From Gemmatimonadetes bacterium T265 (GTDB lineage: Bacteria > Gemmatimonadota > Gemmatimonadetes > Gemmatimonadales > Gemmatimonadaceae): DNA of 64,000 nucleotides. Shown in pieces: positions 42,966-51,673 of the stretch (the first letter of the stretch is position 1; every line of letters begins with the position of its first letter). The notes under the pieces were generated by a model that saw only the letters and a list, made by a program, of their open reading frames with translations, made no database searches and was not told where the DNA came from. The stretch spans positions 1,314,342 to 1,378,341 of the forward strand of contig BPUI01000001.1 of NCBI GenBank assembly GCA_019973575.1. The letters run 5' to 3'. Position numbers and translations under genes: made by a program.

Positions 42966-45050
42966 TCACGCGGGGACCGCCCGCGGGGCGGCCGCGCGTG
43001 TCGGCACCGCGCGCGCGGCCGCCCCGCGGGCGCGGTCGGTCGCGCCTGACGCGCCGCTCGGCACGACCGCCGGCGGTCCGTCCTCCGCCGGCGGACCGTC
43101 CTCCGGCGGCGCCGGCAGGGCGTGCACCGGGAACGAGAGCTCGACCGTCGTGCCCGCGCCGCGTTCCGACGTGAAGCGGAACGTCGCCGCGTCGCCGTAC
43201 AGGCGCTCCAACCGCCGCTCCACACTCGCCAGCCCGAAGCCCGCCGCGCGCCCCCGCGCCAGCGCGGCCGCGTCCACCCCCGCGCCGGTGTCGCACACGC
43301 GCACGCGGAGCCGCGCCGCGCCGGTCGCGTCGGCGACCTCGACGCGCGCCCAGACGCGCACCTCCCCGCCCTGCCGGAGTGGCGCGATCCCGTGCTTCAC
43401 CGCATTCTCGACGAGCGGCTGGACGAGCAGCGGCGGCACGCGCACCGCCCGCGCGGCGGCGGCGACGTCGACCACGGCGCGCAGCCGCTCCTCGAAGCGC
43501 GCCCGCTCGATGGCGAGGTACGCGCCGACAACGTCGAGTTCTTCACCGAACGCGACCAATCCGCCGGCCGCGGGGCGGAGCACGGCGCGCAGGAGCCCGG
43601 TCAGCTCGTAGAGCGTGGCGAGGGCGCGCTCGGGCGCGGTCTGCACGAGGTAGCCGATCGTCGTGAGCGCGTTGAACAGGAAGTGCGGGTTGAGCTGCGC
43701 CCGCAGCGCCCGCAGCTCCGCCTCGGCGGCCAGGCGGTCGGACTCCTGCTGGCGCGCCTCGCGCTCGTAACGCTCGTGGGCCACGCGCACGAGGTCGACC
43801 CGGCGCGCCGCGAGCAGCGCGGCCCACTCCAGCAGGGCGAAGTCGTCGGAGAGGAGCCGGCGCCCCGCGCGGAGCCCTTCCACGTGCAGCACGAACCCCG
43901 GCGCCTCGGCCACGGGCACATCGATCGCCGCCTCGCGTCCGCGCGCGTCGGCGCGCACGGCCACGTGTTCGGCGGGGACGTCGCGCGTCGTCCAGCGCGC
44001 CGTCTCCGCGAGCAGCGCGGGGCGGAGCGCGGCCGCCACGCCGTCGAGCACCGCCTCGACGTTGTTCATCCCCGTCACCCGCGCGGCGAGCGTGCGCCGC
44101 AGCGCGGCGTAGTCGACGCGGCGCAGGATCACGCGGTCGACGAGCGCGCCGACGCCCCGCCGCACTGGCGCGGCGAGCGCGAGCACCGCGCCCAACCCGC
44201 CCGCGAGCACCGCGGTGCCGAGCGGGTCGGCGGGGTTGCGGGCGAGCCGCGGGATGGCGAACGGGACGACGACGACTCCGTAGGCCGCGACGCCCGCCGC
44301 GACGAGGACGAGTGCGGCGAGCGCGCGCTTGAGAAAGAGGTCCGCGAAGGCGACGCGGTAGTCCTGGTACAGCACGACGAGCGCGAGCGGCAGCGACGCG
44401 TTGTCGCCCAGGAGGTGCGCGGCGAGCGACTCGCCCGCGGCGTGGTGGCCGAGGTGCACGGCCGTGACGGCGAACGCCGCGAGCGCGGCCGTCACGAACG
44501 GGGCGCGTCCGCCGGGCTGGCGGCGCAGGCGGAGCGCGAGCGCCGGGAGCAGCGCCGTGTAGCCGACCGTGAGGAGGAGGAGCGCGTCGCGCGACGGGAC
44601 GGCGTCGGGCCGTCCGCGGGTGGCGGCCGCGCTCCACGCGTGCAGGGCCGCCGCCGCCCCGCTCAGCGCGAACGCGAGCCCGGTGAGCACGCGCCGGGCG
44701 TGTCGCGCGACGCGCTGCGCGGCGGCCTGCACGGCCACGGCGGGCAGGAAGCCGAGCGCCGCGAACGCGGCCACGCCGAGAACGGCGAGCCCGACGCCGC
44801 GTGTGCCGTTAGGCGCGAGGCCGAGGTCGCGCGACCCGTAGAGCGCGAGCGCGCCGGCGTTCCAGAGCACGCCGAGCGCGGCCGTGAGGACCGGGATGCG
44901 GTCGGCGCGCGGCGCGCCGACGGGCAGCGTCGCCGGCGCGGTGCGCACCGCCATGACGCCGAGCATGGCGTAGAGCGCGGCGCCCGTGCCGAACCCGGCG
45001 AGGTGGACCAGCGCGACGAGGGCGGCGGGCGCCGGGGCGGAGGTCGGCAC
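42966..45050 (-). CDS. LytS-type sensor histidine kinase with membrane N-terminus
   Basis: 694 residues, ATG start. About eight hydrophobic helices occupy residues 1-270 (LVALVHLAGFGTGAALYAML, GLAVLGVAAFAALGFLPAVA, ALVLVAAGVAAYGVVVVPFA), then a GAF-like segment. The His_kinase region has RALRAQLNPHFLFNALTTI with the phosphoacceptor His near residue 465, and the ATP-binding domain has VQPLVENAVKHGIAPL near 560 and VCDTGAGVD, GFGLASVERRLERL. This is the LytS/YpdA-type layout that pairs with LytTR regulators. The 57-residue C-terminus is Ala/Pro-rich. CCT-AAC encodes Pro-Asn at 44808, a heptamer in the antisense reading. Confidence 0.92.
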   Translation of the reverse strand: MPTSAPAPAALVALVHLAGFGTGAALYAMLGVMAVRTAPATLPVGAPRADRIPVLTAALGVLWNAGALALYGSRDLGLAPNGTRGVGLAVLGVAAFAALGFLPAVAVQAAAQRVARHARRVLTGLAFALSGAAAALHAWSAAATRGRPDAVPSRDALLLLTVGYTALLPALALRLRRQPGGRAPFVTAALAAFAVTAVHLGHHAAGESLAAHLLGDNASLPLALVVLYQDYRVAFADLFLKRALAALVLVAAGVAAYGVVVVPFAIPRLARNPADPLGTAVLAGGLGAVLALAAPVRRGVGALVDRVILRRVDYAALRRTLAARVTGMNNVEAVLDGVAAALRPALLAETARWTTRDVPAEHVAVRADARGREAAIDVPVAEAPGFVLHVEGLRAGRRLLSDDFALLEWAALLAARRVDLVRVAHERYEREARQQESDRLAAEAELRALRAQLNPHFLFNALTTIGYLVQTAPERALATLYELTGLLRAVLRPAAGGLVAFGEELDVVGAYLAIERARFEERLRAVVDVAAAARAVRVPPLLVQPLVENAVKHGIAPLRQGGEVRVWARVEVADATGAARLRVRVCDTGAGVDAAALARGRAAGFGLASVERRLERLYGDAATFRFTSERGAGTTVELSFPVHALPAPPEDGPPAEDGPPAVVPSGASGATDRARGAAARAVPTRAAAPRAVPA

Positions 45051-45273
45051 ACGTCAACACTACCGCGGCCCGTCGGGCTCGGCCATGCAGCGGCAGTCGA
45101 CGGGCGCAGGCGGGCGATGAACGGGCGTGCTGGACGGATGAGTGGGAGGGCGTTCGCCGCGTGTATCCGGGCTCCAAGCCGAGGCTGGCGGGATGGCGAG
45201 CGCGGGCGTAAGGTGATCGGCGTCACGCGGGTTCATTCGACGCCACGTTCGGGATCAGGACCGGAGGGTCTTC

Positions 45274-46014
45274 ATGCGGCGTTTCGTTCTGGCGGCATGC
45301 GCTCGTCCCTTCCCGCGCGCGTGTGCGGCCGCACTCGTGATGACAACGCCGGCGGTAGTGACCGGGCAGATGGTCACGGGCCGCGTCGTCGACAGCGCCA
45401 CGCACCGGCCGCTGGCACGTCTCACGGTGCGCCTCATCCCCGGCGCCGACTCGGCGCGCGACACGGTATACGCGACCGCGACGACCGCCGTCGACGGCGT
45501 GTTCGCGCTCGCGGCGCCGACGCCGGGCACGTACCGCGTCCGGCTCGGCGAATCGCACGTCGGCCCGCCGCTCACCCTGGTCACGGCCGACGCCGAAGAC
45601 CAGCACGAGTACGTGGTCGGCCCCGAGCCGATAGCATCGCCCCCCGCCGCCGCGCCGCCGGCCGGAGCGCCGGATGATGTCGACCGCGTCTACGAAGAAA
45701 AGGACGTTACAACGCGCGCCCGAATAATTCCCGGCGGGCGCGGGCCCGAAATGGACGCGAGCATGGCGCGCCGCATGATGGGCGTGGGGAACAGCGCCAC
45801 ATTCCGCGCGACGGTCGAGTGTATCGTCGGCGGCGGCGGTCGCTGCGAGCCCGGCACGGTGCGCGTGGTGAGTGCGAACGACGTGGAATACGGCGACCGC
45901 GTGCGCGACTTCCTGGCGGAGGCGTGGTTCACCCCTGCTCGCGTCGGTGCTCTGGTCGTGCGGCAGCGCGTCCATCTCGACATCAGGGCCGGGATTCGGG
46001 TCGAACGGCGGTAG
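45274..46014 (+). CDS. Exported protein: CarboxypepD_reg-like domain plus TonB-C-like tail
   Basis: 246 residues, ATG start. A signal peptide (FVLAACARPFPRACAAALVM, cleavage near TGQ) precedes a carboxypeptidase-regulatory-like beta sandwich (MVTGRVVDSATHRPLARLTV, residues ~32-105) and a Pro/Ala linker. The last ~80 residues resemble a TonB C-terminal domain (NSATFRATVECIVGGGGRCE, then VRDFLAEAWFTPARVG). Gene family of unknown function, common as single exported proteins in this lineage. It is divergent from the sensor kinase. Confidence 0.7.
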   Translation: MRRFVLAACARPFPRACAAALVMTTPAVVTGQMVTGRVVDSATHRPLARLTVRLIPGADSARDTVYATATTAVDGVFALAAPTPGTYRVRLGESHVGPPLTLVTADAEDQHEYVVGPEPIASPPAAAPPAGAPDDVDRVYEEKDVTTRARIIPGGRGPEMDASMARRMMGVGNSATFRATVECIVGGGGRCEPGTVRVVSANDVEYGDRVRDFLAEAWFTPARVGALVVRQRVHLDIRAGIRVERR

Positions 46015-46170
46015 GTGCCGTGAGCGCACGCGCCGCCGTCGCGCCACCGTCGCACCGGCGTGCCGGTCCGGCGGAGGTTCACGTTCCCTACGGAGGCGTT
46101 TGATCCCCGACCGCGTGTTCGGGCGCCAGGCGTAGATTCCGCACGCCCCTTCGTTCCCCGGACTCCCGCC

Positions 46171-46647
46171 ATGTCGAGTAGCACCGTTGCCCGCAGCACC
46201 GTGCATCCCCGTTCCGCGGTCGTCGCGTTAGGCGTCCCCCGGCCCACGACGCGGGCGGGGTGGCACGCGACGCCCTGGACGACGGCGCTCGTCGTCGGTG
46301 CGGTCGTGGCGTGTGTGGGCGCCGCGGCGCTCACCGCGCCGGGCGTTGCGGGGCGGGTGGGCGCGGACCCTGACCTCGCGCGCCTGCTGCGCGCGATGGC
46401 GCTGGTCAAGGGCGTGCTGGTCGCGCTCGGCGCGGGCGCCGTGGGCTGGCGGCTCCGGCGCCCGATGCCGTGGCCGTTCGCGGCCGCGTACCTTACGCTG
46501 GTGTGGGTCGCGGGCGGGGCGACCGGCGTGCTCTGGCAGCTCGCCGGCGTGGGACGCGCGGCCGTCGCGCTGCACGCGGCGGGCGCGCTCCTCGTCGTGC
46601 TGGCGTGGCGGGACCGCGCGTTCGTCCCGCGCCCGGCGGGTCGGTAG
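46171..46647 (+). CDS. Multi-pass membrane protein, unknown function
   Basis: 158 residues from ATG 46171. Four hydrophobic segments are seen: TTALVVGAVVACVGAAALTA, MALVKGVLVALGAGAVGWRL, WPFAAAYLTLVWVAGGATGV and AVALHAAGALLVVLAWRDRA. The helices are well separated by Arg-rich loops. No family is recognised. GCG-TTA-GGC near the N-terminus is an in-frame heptamer. A pseudogene of a PIN-domain toxin follows on the same strand. Confidence 0.7.
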   Translation: MSSSTVARSTVHPRSAVVALGVPRPTTRAGWHATPWTTALVVGAVVACVGAAALTAPGVAGRVGADPDLARLLRAMALVKGVLVALGAGAVGWRLRRPMPWPFAAAYLTLVWVAGGATGVLWQLAGVGRAAVALHAAGALLVVLAWRDRAFVPRPAGR

Positions 46648-46748
46648 CGCGGTCGGCGGTCGCGCACTGCTGCCCGTGACGGACGACGTGCTCGCGGCGG
46701 CCCGCGCCGCGGGGCGCCCGTGACCGGTCGGCGCCGGCGGCGCGGCCG

Positions 46749-47198
46749 GTGATCGTCGTCGACACCAACGTCGTCGCCTACTTGCTCCTTCCGGGCGACC
46801 AGACGGAGGCGGCGCGCCGCACCTTCGCACGGGACCCCGCGTGGGCGGCGCCCGCACTCTGGCGCAGCGAACTGCGCAACGTGCTCGCGCTCTAGCTGCG
46901 GCAGCGGTACGTGGCCCTGCCGGACGCGGCCGCCGTGCAGGCCGAGGCGCTGCTGGCCGGGCGCGAGTACGCGGTCGCGTCGGCCGAGGTGCTCGCGCTC
47001 GCGGACCAGTCGGGCCGTTCGGCGTGCGACTGCGAGTTCGTGGTCGTGGCGCGGGCCCTCGGCGTCCCGCTCGTCACGAGCGACCGGCAGCTGCTCGGGA
47101 GCTTTCCGGCGGTCGCGGTCGCCCTGCGCGAGTACGGCGCCGGCGCACCCGCACGGCCCGGCGGCTTGACCGCGGCGTTAGGCACCCAGCCCCGCTAG
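46749..47198 (+). pseudogene. VapC-type PIN-domain toxin interrupted by in-frame amber codon
   Basis: Read from GTG 46749 the sequence gives [20 protein letters not shown], the start of a PIN domain with its first catalytic Asp, then [11 protein letters not shown], the conserved second acidic helix. The next codon is TAG (46893-46895), where relatives typically have Tyr. Translation resumes in the same frame for 101 residues (ALADQSGRSACDCEFVVVAR, LVTSDRQLLG), containing the third and fourth acidic sites. One substitution thus breaks an otherwise intact VapC-like RNase. No complete antitoxin gene precedes it; a short fragment [15 protein letters not shown] (46676-46723) may be a relic. Its end overlaps murB by 4 bases. 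Confidence 0.8.
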
Positions 47199-48157
47199 AA
47201 CTCCCCCACCATCCCGATCTCCGGCTCCAGCCGGTGCCCCGTCTCGCGCTCCACCGCCGCCTGCGCGAGCGCGATCAGCTCCCGCACGTCCCTCGCCGTC
47301 GCGCGCCCGCGGTTGACGATGATGTTCGCGTGCAGCGGCGAGATCTGGGCCCCACCGTGGCGGTGCCCCTTGAGTCCCGCCTGGTCGACGAGCCGCCCCG
47401 CGCCGACGCCGTCGAGCTTCTTGAAGATCGAGCCCGCGCTCGGGTGGATCTGTAGCCACGGGTGCCGCGCGCCGCGCCAGCTCAGGTTCTCGTGCAGGAC
47501 GCGGTGCATGCGGTCCACGTCGCCGCGCGCGAGGCGGAAGGCGGCCGAAAGGACGACGTCGCGGCGGTGGTGGAAGACCGTGTCGTCGTAGCCGAACTGC
47601 ACGTAGGCCGCGTCGACCGTCTTGCGCTCGTTCTCCTCGCTCAGGATGTCGGCCGACGCGAACACGTCGGCGATGAACATCGTGCGCTCGCGTTCGGGGG
47701 CCGGCGAGAGGAAGTGCAGGTTCTGCCAGACTGCGCCGCCGACCGTGCTCGGGATGCCGATGAAGTGTTCGAGCCCGCTCCAGCCGCGCTCGACGGCGTC
47801 GAGAATGAGGTCCTGCATCACGGCGCCGCTCTCCGCGACGAGGCGGCAGCTGTCACCCTCGGCGAAGAAGCGGCAATGGTCGGCACGGTTGCGGATCACG
47901 AGGCCGCGGTAGCCCCGGTCCCCGACGAGGATGTTGGCGCCGAGCCCGAGGAGGAAGTACGGGATCCCGATCTCGCGGGCGGCGAGCACGGCGGCGGCGA
48001 GCTCGTCGGCCGTGCGGGCGGTGTAGAGGGCGTCCGCGGGACCCCCGATCCGGAACGACGTGTATTGGGCGAGTGCGACGCGGCGGCGCACGCGGCCGGC
48101 GCCGAGCCGGGCGTCGAGCGCGGCAAGGGCGTCGGGGGGAAGTGGCGCGGAGGGCAT
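47195..48157 (-). CDS. murB: UDP-N-acetylmuramate dehydrogenase
   Basis: 320 residues from ATG 48155-48157. Enzyme of peptidoglycan precursor synthesis: reduces UDP-GlcNAc-enolpyruvate to UDP-MurNAc with NADPH and FAD. FAD-binding motifs are YTSFRIGGPADALY near residue 31 and FLLGLGANILVGDRGYRGLV near 70; SGLEHFIGIPSTVGGAVWQN near 128 is the catalytic-site segment, and HPSAGSIFKKLDGVGAGRLV near 250 holds the catalytic Ser region. ISPLHANIIVNRGRATARDV is the C-terminal domain motif. It is cytosolic and stands apart from other mur genes. Confidence 0.95.
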   Translation of the reverse strand: MPSAPLPPDALAALDARLGAGRVRRRVALAQYTSFRIGGPADALYTARTADELAAAVLAAREIGIPYFLLGLGANILVGDRGYRGLVIRNRADHCRFFAEGDSCRLVAESGAVMQDLILDAVERGWSGLEHFIGIPSTVGGAVWQNLHFLSPAPERERTMFIADVFASADILSEENERKTVDAAYVQFGYDDTVFHHRRDVVLSAAFRLARGDVDRMHRVLHENLSWRGARHPWLQIHPSAGSIFKKLDGVGAGRLVDQAGLKGHRHGGAQISPLHANIIVNRGRATARDVRELIALAQAAVERETGHRLEPEIGMVGEF

Positions 48158-48232
48158 GTACGTAAGGAAGCGGCGGCCCGGGCGACGGGCCAGCAACGGT
48201 GCCGGGCGTGTGCGATGCGAGCCGTACGCCGT

Positions 48233-48348
48233 GTCATCCTGAGCCGGAGCGCAGCGCAGGCGAAGGATCGCTGTCCGGGGCGACCATGCCACCCGTTGTC
48301 GAACGCGTCGTCCCACGGACAGCGATCCTTCGCTGCGCTCAGGATGAC
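48233..48348. repeat. REP-like inverted repeat, copy B
   Basis: Left arm 48233-48276 starts GTCATCCTGAGCCGGAGCGC and ends GGATCGCTGTCC; the right arm 48317-48348 is a shorter version lacking the CGGAGC...CAGG insert (GGACAGCGATCCTTCGCTGC, then GCTCAGGATGAC). It lies in the gap between divergent murB and the M16 peptidase genes. The same word families occur at 23181 and 51431. Confidence 0.85.
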
Positions 48349-48448
48349 ACGCCGCGCTCCTTGCCGACACCTTTCGTTCTCCCGCGCGTTCCCCGCGCGT
48401 GGCCGCACGTCACCGCCCGCTCGCACCTTCGCCCTGTCTCGACCCACC

Positions 48449-49942
48449 GTGCGTTCCCTGCGCTCCCTCACCGCCGCGCTCCTCGCCGGCGCCGCCTGCC
48501 TCGCCACGGCCGCCGCGCCCGCCGCCGCGCGCGCCCAGTCCCGCGCCGAACTCGCGCGCGTGATCCGCCGCCTCGTGCTCGGCAACGGGCTCGAGGTCGT
48601 CGTCGTCGAGAACCACGGCGTCCCGCTCGCCACCGTGCAGATCGACGTCAAGAACGGCTCGTACACACAGACCCCGGAGTACGCCGGGCTCGCACACATG
48701 TACGAGCACATGTTCTTCAAGGCGAGCCGCGACTACCCCGCCCCCGACGAGTTCACCCAACGCCTCGGCGAACTCGGCGCCGTCTTCAACGCGACCACGC
48801 AGGAAGAGGACGTCAGCTACTACATGACGCTCCCTTCCGACTCGGCCCGCGTCGCGATGGAGGCGATGGCGAGCGCGGTCCGCTCGCCCCTCTTCCGCGA
48901 CGACGAGCTCGCGCGCGAAAAGGAGGTCGTGCTCGGCGAGTACGACCGCAACCAGTCCGGCCCCGGCTTCGACTTTCAGCAGGAGATGACCCGGCGGCTC
49001 TACCCCGGGAGCTTCAGCCGCAAGAACGTCATCGGCGACCGCGAAGTCCTACGCACCGTGACGCCGGCCAAGATGCGCGAGATCGAGACGCGCTACTACG
49101 TGCCGAACAACGCGGCGCTCGTCGTCACCGGCGACGTGCGCCCGGACTCGGTGTTCGCCTGGGCGGCGCGCTACTACGGCGGCTGGGCGCGCGCGGCCAA
49201 CCCGTTCCAGGCCAACCCGATTCCCCCCATCCCGCCGCTCTCGGCCGACCAGGGCGTGATCGCGGCCGCCCCGGTGAGCGCGACCACGGTGATCGTGCAG
49301 TGGCAGGGACCGAGCGTGCGGCGCGACCGGGCGAGCACGTACGCGGCCGACGTGCTGAGCGACGCGCTCAACACCGACGGCTCGCGCTTCCAGCACCGGC
49401 TCGTCGACAGCGGGCTCTGGCAGAGCGTGCTCGTCAACTACTACACGCTCGACCAGACCGGCCCGATCACGATCTCCGGCCAGCCCGCGCCGGGCCGCGC
49501 CCGCGAGGCGCTCGAAGCCCTCTTCGACGAGGTCGAACACATCGCCGACCCGGGCTACTTCTCGGCCGACGAGCTCCAGGCCGTCAAGGCGCACCGCACG
49601 ATGGACGCCGCACTCGGCGTCGAACGCACGAGCGCGCTCACGCACACGGTCGGCTTCTGGTGGGCGGTGGCCGACATCGAGTACTTCATGGGCTACGGCG
49701 ACACGATGGCGCGGCAGACGCCCGACGACCTGCGGCGCTACGCCACGACCTACATCGTCGGCCGCCCGCGCGTCACGGGCGTGCTGCTGCCCACGAGCGA
49801 GCGCTCCGCATTCAGCTTCACCGAGCCGGAGCTGGCGGTGTTGTGGCGCAAGGTGGTCGCGAGCCGGCCGGCGCCGAAGCCGGCGACGCCGGCCACCCCG
49901 GTGCGCACGACGACGGCCGGCCGCCGCGCGGGGACCCGCTGA
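48449..49942 (+). CDS. M16-family zinc metalloprotease, catalytic subunit
   Basis: 497 residues from GTG 48449, which starts a signal peptide (RSLRSLTAALLAGAACLATA). The inverted zinc motif HxxEH is seen as HMYEHMFF near residues 80-87, and the distal ligand Glu lies in REKEVVLGEYDRNQ near residue 155. The second M16 lobe is marked by RYYVPNNAALVVTGDVRPDS and later VSATTVIVQWQGPSV. It is periplasmic or surface-exposed, and processes peptides. The following gene overlaps it (TGATG) and encodes the non-catalytic partner, as in other two-subunit M16 enzymes. The pair is flanked by REP-like repeats. Confidence 0.92.
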   Translation: MRSLRSLTAALLAGAACLATAAAPAAARAQSRAELARVIRRLVLGNGLEVVVVENHGVPLATVQIDVKNGSYTQTPEYAGLAHMYEHMFFKASRDYPAPDEFTQRLGELGAVFNATTQEEDVSYYMTLPSDSARVAMEAMASAVRSPLFRDDELAREKEVVLGEYDRNQSGPGFDFQQEMTRRLYPGSFSRKNVIGDREVLRTVTPAKMREIETRYYVPNNAALVVTGDVRPDSVFAWAARYYGGWARAANPFQANPIPPIPPLSADQGVIAAAPVSATTVIVQWQGPSVRRDRASTYAADVLSDALNTDGSRFQHRLVDSGLWQSVLVNYYTLDQTGPITISGQPAPGRAREALEALFDEVEHIADPGYFSADELQAVKAHRTMDAALGVERTSALTHTVGFWWAVADIEYFMGYGDTMARQTPDDLRRYATTYIVGRPRVTGVLLPTSERSAFSFTEPELAVLWRKVVASRPAPKPATPATPVRTTTAGRRAGTR

Positions 49943-51399
49943 TGCGCCGCCTCCTCACGGGCCTCGCGCTTGCCGCGACCGCGGTCGGCGCCACGGTCAC
50001 CCCGGCGCGCCCGGCGGGTGCACAGACGACGCCCCCGCAGCCCGCGCCCGCCCCAACGCCGGCGCCCACGCCGGCCCCCACTACGCCGCCCCCCGCGGCG
50101 CCGATCTCGTCGCAGCCGACGGCGGCGCCCGCCGCGGCCGCCGCCCCGCGCACGACCGCCCGCGACTCGAACACGTCCAGCTTCGAGATCGGCGGCATGC
50201 AGGTGATCCTCCGCCGCGTCACCGCCAACCAGGTCGTCGCCGCCAACCTCTACCTACTCGGCGGCACCAGACAGACATCATCACGACAGGCAGGGCTGGA
50301 GCCGTTGCTGCTGGAGGCGAGCGAACAGGGCACCCTCCACTACCCGCGCGAGCAGCTCCGCATCCAAATGGCTCGGCTCGGCACGAGCATCGGCGTCGGT
50401 GCGGACCACGACTGGACGACGTTCGCCCTGCGCAGCACCCCCGCGACCCTCGACTCGACCTGGGCGATCTTCGCCGACCGCCTGCTCCACCCGACCCTCG
50501 ACTCCGCCGGCGTCGAACTCGTCCGCGCCCAACTCCTCGGCGCCGTCCGCCAACGCCGCGACGACCCCGACGCCTCGCTCGACTACCTCGCCGACAGCGT
50601 CGCGTTCACCGGGACGCCCTACGGGGGCTCGCCACTCGGCACGACGGCCTCGCTCGCCCGGCTGACCCCCGCCGACCTGCGGCGCTACGAGCGCGAGCAG
50701 ATGGTCACCTCGCGCATGCTCCTCGTCGTCGTCGGCGACGTCACGCGCGAGCACCTCATCCAACTCATCACGACGACCATCGGCACCCTGCCGCGCGGCG
50801 ACTACCGCTGGACGCCGCCGGCCCTTCCCGCCACCTGGAACGGCGCCCTTGCCGTCGAGCGGCGTACGCTGCCGACGAACTACGTGCTCGGCTACTTCCC
50901 CGGCGCGGCCGCCGCGGGCCCCGACTACGTCCCCCTCCGCATCGCAGCCGCGGTGCTCTCCGGCCGGTTCTTTTCCGAGATCCGCTCGAAGCGCAACCTG
51001 AGCTACGCCGTCGACGCCCGCTTCCTCGAACGCGCGAGCGGCGCCGCCGGTCTGTACGTGACCACGGTCGACCCGCGCACCACGCTGCGCATCATGCGCG
51101 AGGAACTCTCGAACCTGCAGGAAGGGTGGATCACGTCGCGCGGGCTCGAACAGCTCACGCAGCACTTCATCACCGAGTACTTCCTCGAAAACGAGACGAA
51201 CGGCGACCAGGCCAACTTCCTCGCCCGCGCCCAGCTCTACCGCGGCGACTGGCACCGCGCCGCCCACTTCGCCGACGAACTGCGCGCCGTGACCCCGGCC
51301 GACGTGCGGCGCGTGTCGCGCCAGTACCTGCACGGGCTGCGACTGGCGTACATCGGCGACCCGAGCAAGCTGGATCCGGCGGTCGTGGGGACGTTCTAG
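49942..51399 (+). CDS. M16-family protein without HxxEH, regulatory subunit
   Basis: 485 residues from ATG 49942, overlapping the previous stop by one base. A signal peptide (RRLLTGLALAATAVGATVTP) and a Pro/Ala/Thr-rich linker precede two M16 lobes. The zinc motif is absent: the corresponding stretch is GLEPLLLEASEQGT. Conserved partner-type features remain, including SEIRSKRNLSYAVDARFLER (the R/Y pair of M16B) near residue 350. It therefore resembles the alpha subunit of two-component M16B enzymes. It acts with the upstream gene product. Confidence 0.9.
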   Translation: MRRLLTGLALAATAVGATVTPARPAGAQTTPPQPAPAPTPAPTPAPTTPPPAAPISSQPTAAPAAAAAPRTTARDSNTSSFEIGGMQVILRRVTANQVVAANLYLLGGTRQTSSRQAGLEPLLLEASEQGTLHYPREQLRIQMARLGTSIGVGADHDWTTFALRSTPATLDSTWAIFADRLLHPTLDSAGVELVRAQLLGAVRQRRDDPDASLDYLADSVAFTGTPYGGSPLGTTASLARLTPADLRRYEREQMVTSRMLLVVVGDVTREHLIQLITTTIGTLPRGDYRWTPPALPATWNGALAVERRTLPTNYVLGYFPGAAAAGPDYVPLRIAAAVLSGRFFSEIRSKRNLSYAVDARFLERASGAAGLYVTTVDPRTTLRIMREELSNLQEGWITSRGLEQLTQHFITEYFLENETNGDQANFLARAQLYRGDWHRAAHFADELRAVTPADVRRVSRQYLHGLRLAYIGDPSKLDPAVVGTF

Positions 51400-51430
51400 G
51401 ACATTTGCCAGAGAACCGGTCAGCCGATCA

Positions 51431-51556
51431 GTCATCCTGAGCGCAGCGAAGGATCTTGTATGCGGACGGGGGAGCGTACCCCGCCGGGAGAGTCCATCCC
51501 CAAACGGCGGTCCCCTTTGTATCGCACGCAAGATCCTTCGCTGCGCTCAGGATGAC
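51431..51556. repeat. REP-like inverted repeat, copy C
   Basis: Perfect 28-bp arms: 51431-51458 (GTCATCCTGAGCGCAGCGAA then GGATCTTG) and 51529-51556. The 70 bases between them are unrelated to the other copies. It lies just downstream of the M16 pair. Confidence 0.9.
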
Positions 51557-51673
51557 ACACACGAGGCGTGGACCGCACGGACACGCGACGGCGTCGGCAA
51601 GCGTTCGACGGCACACCCTTCCCTCGGCCCACCCCTTGCCCCGACGCGAGCTCTTCTCATCCAGGACCCGTCC

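Noticed and set aside
43122-45677. Long plus-strand frame opposite the sensor kinase
   Set aside because: Antisense shadow, Arg/Glu-rich, no domain; it also runs through the next plus-strand gene out of frame.
46676-46723. Possible antitoxin upstream of the PIN gene
   Set aside because: Only ~15 codons ([15 protein letters not shown]) look related; no full gene with a start and ribosome binding site.
48199-51399. Frame joining the REP repeat and both M16 genes
   Set aside because: The first half reads the catalytic M16 gene out of frame; only the part from 49942 is real, with its own signal peptide.
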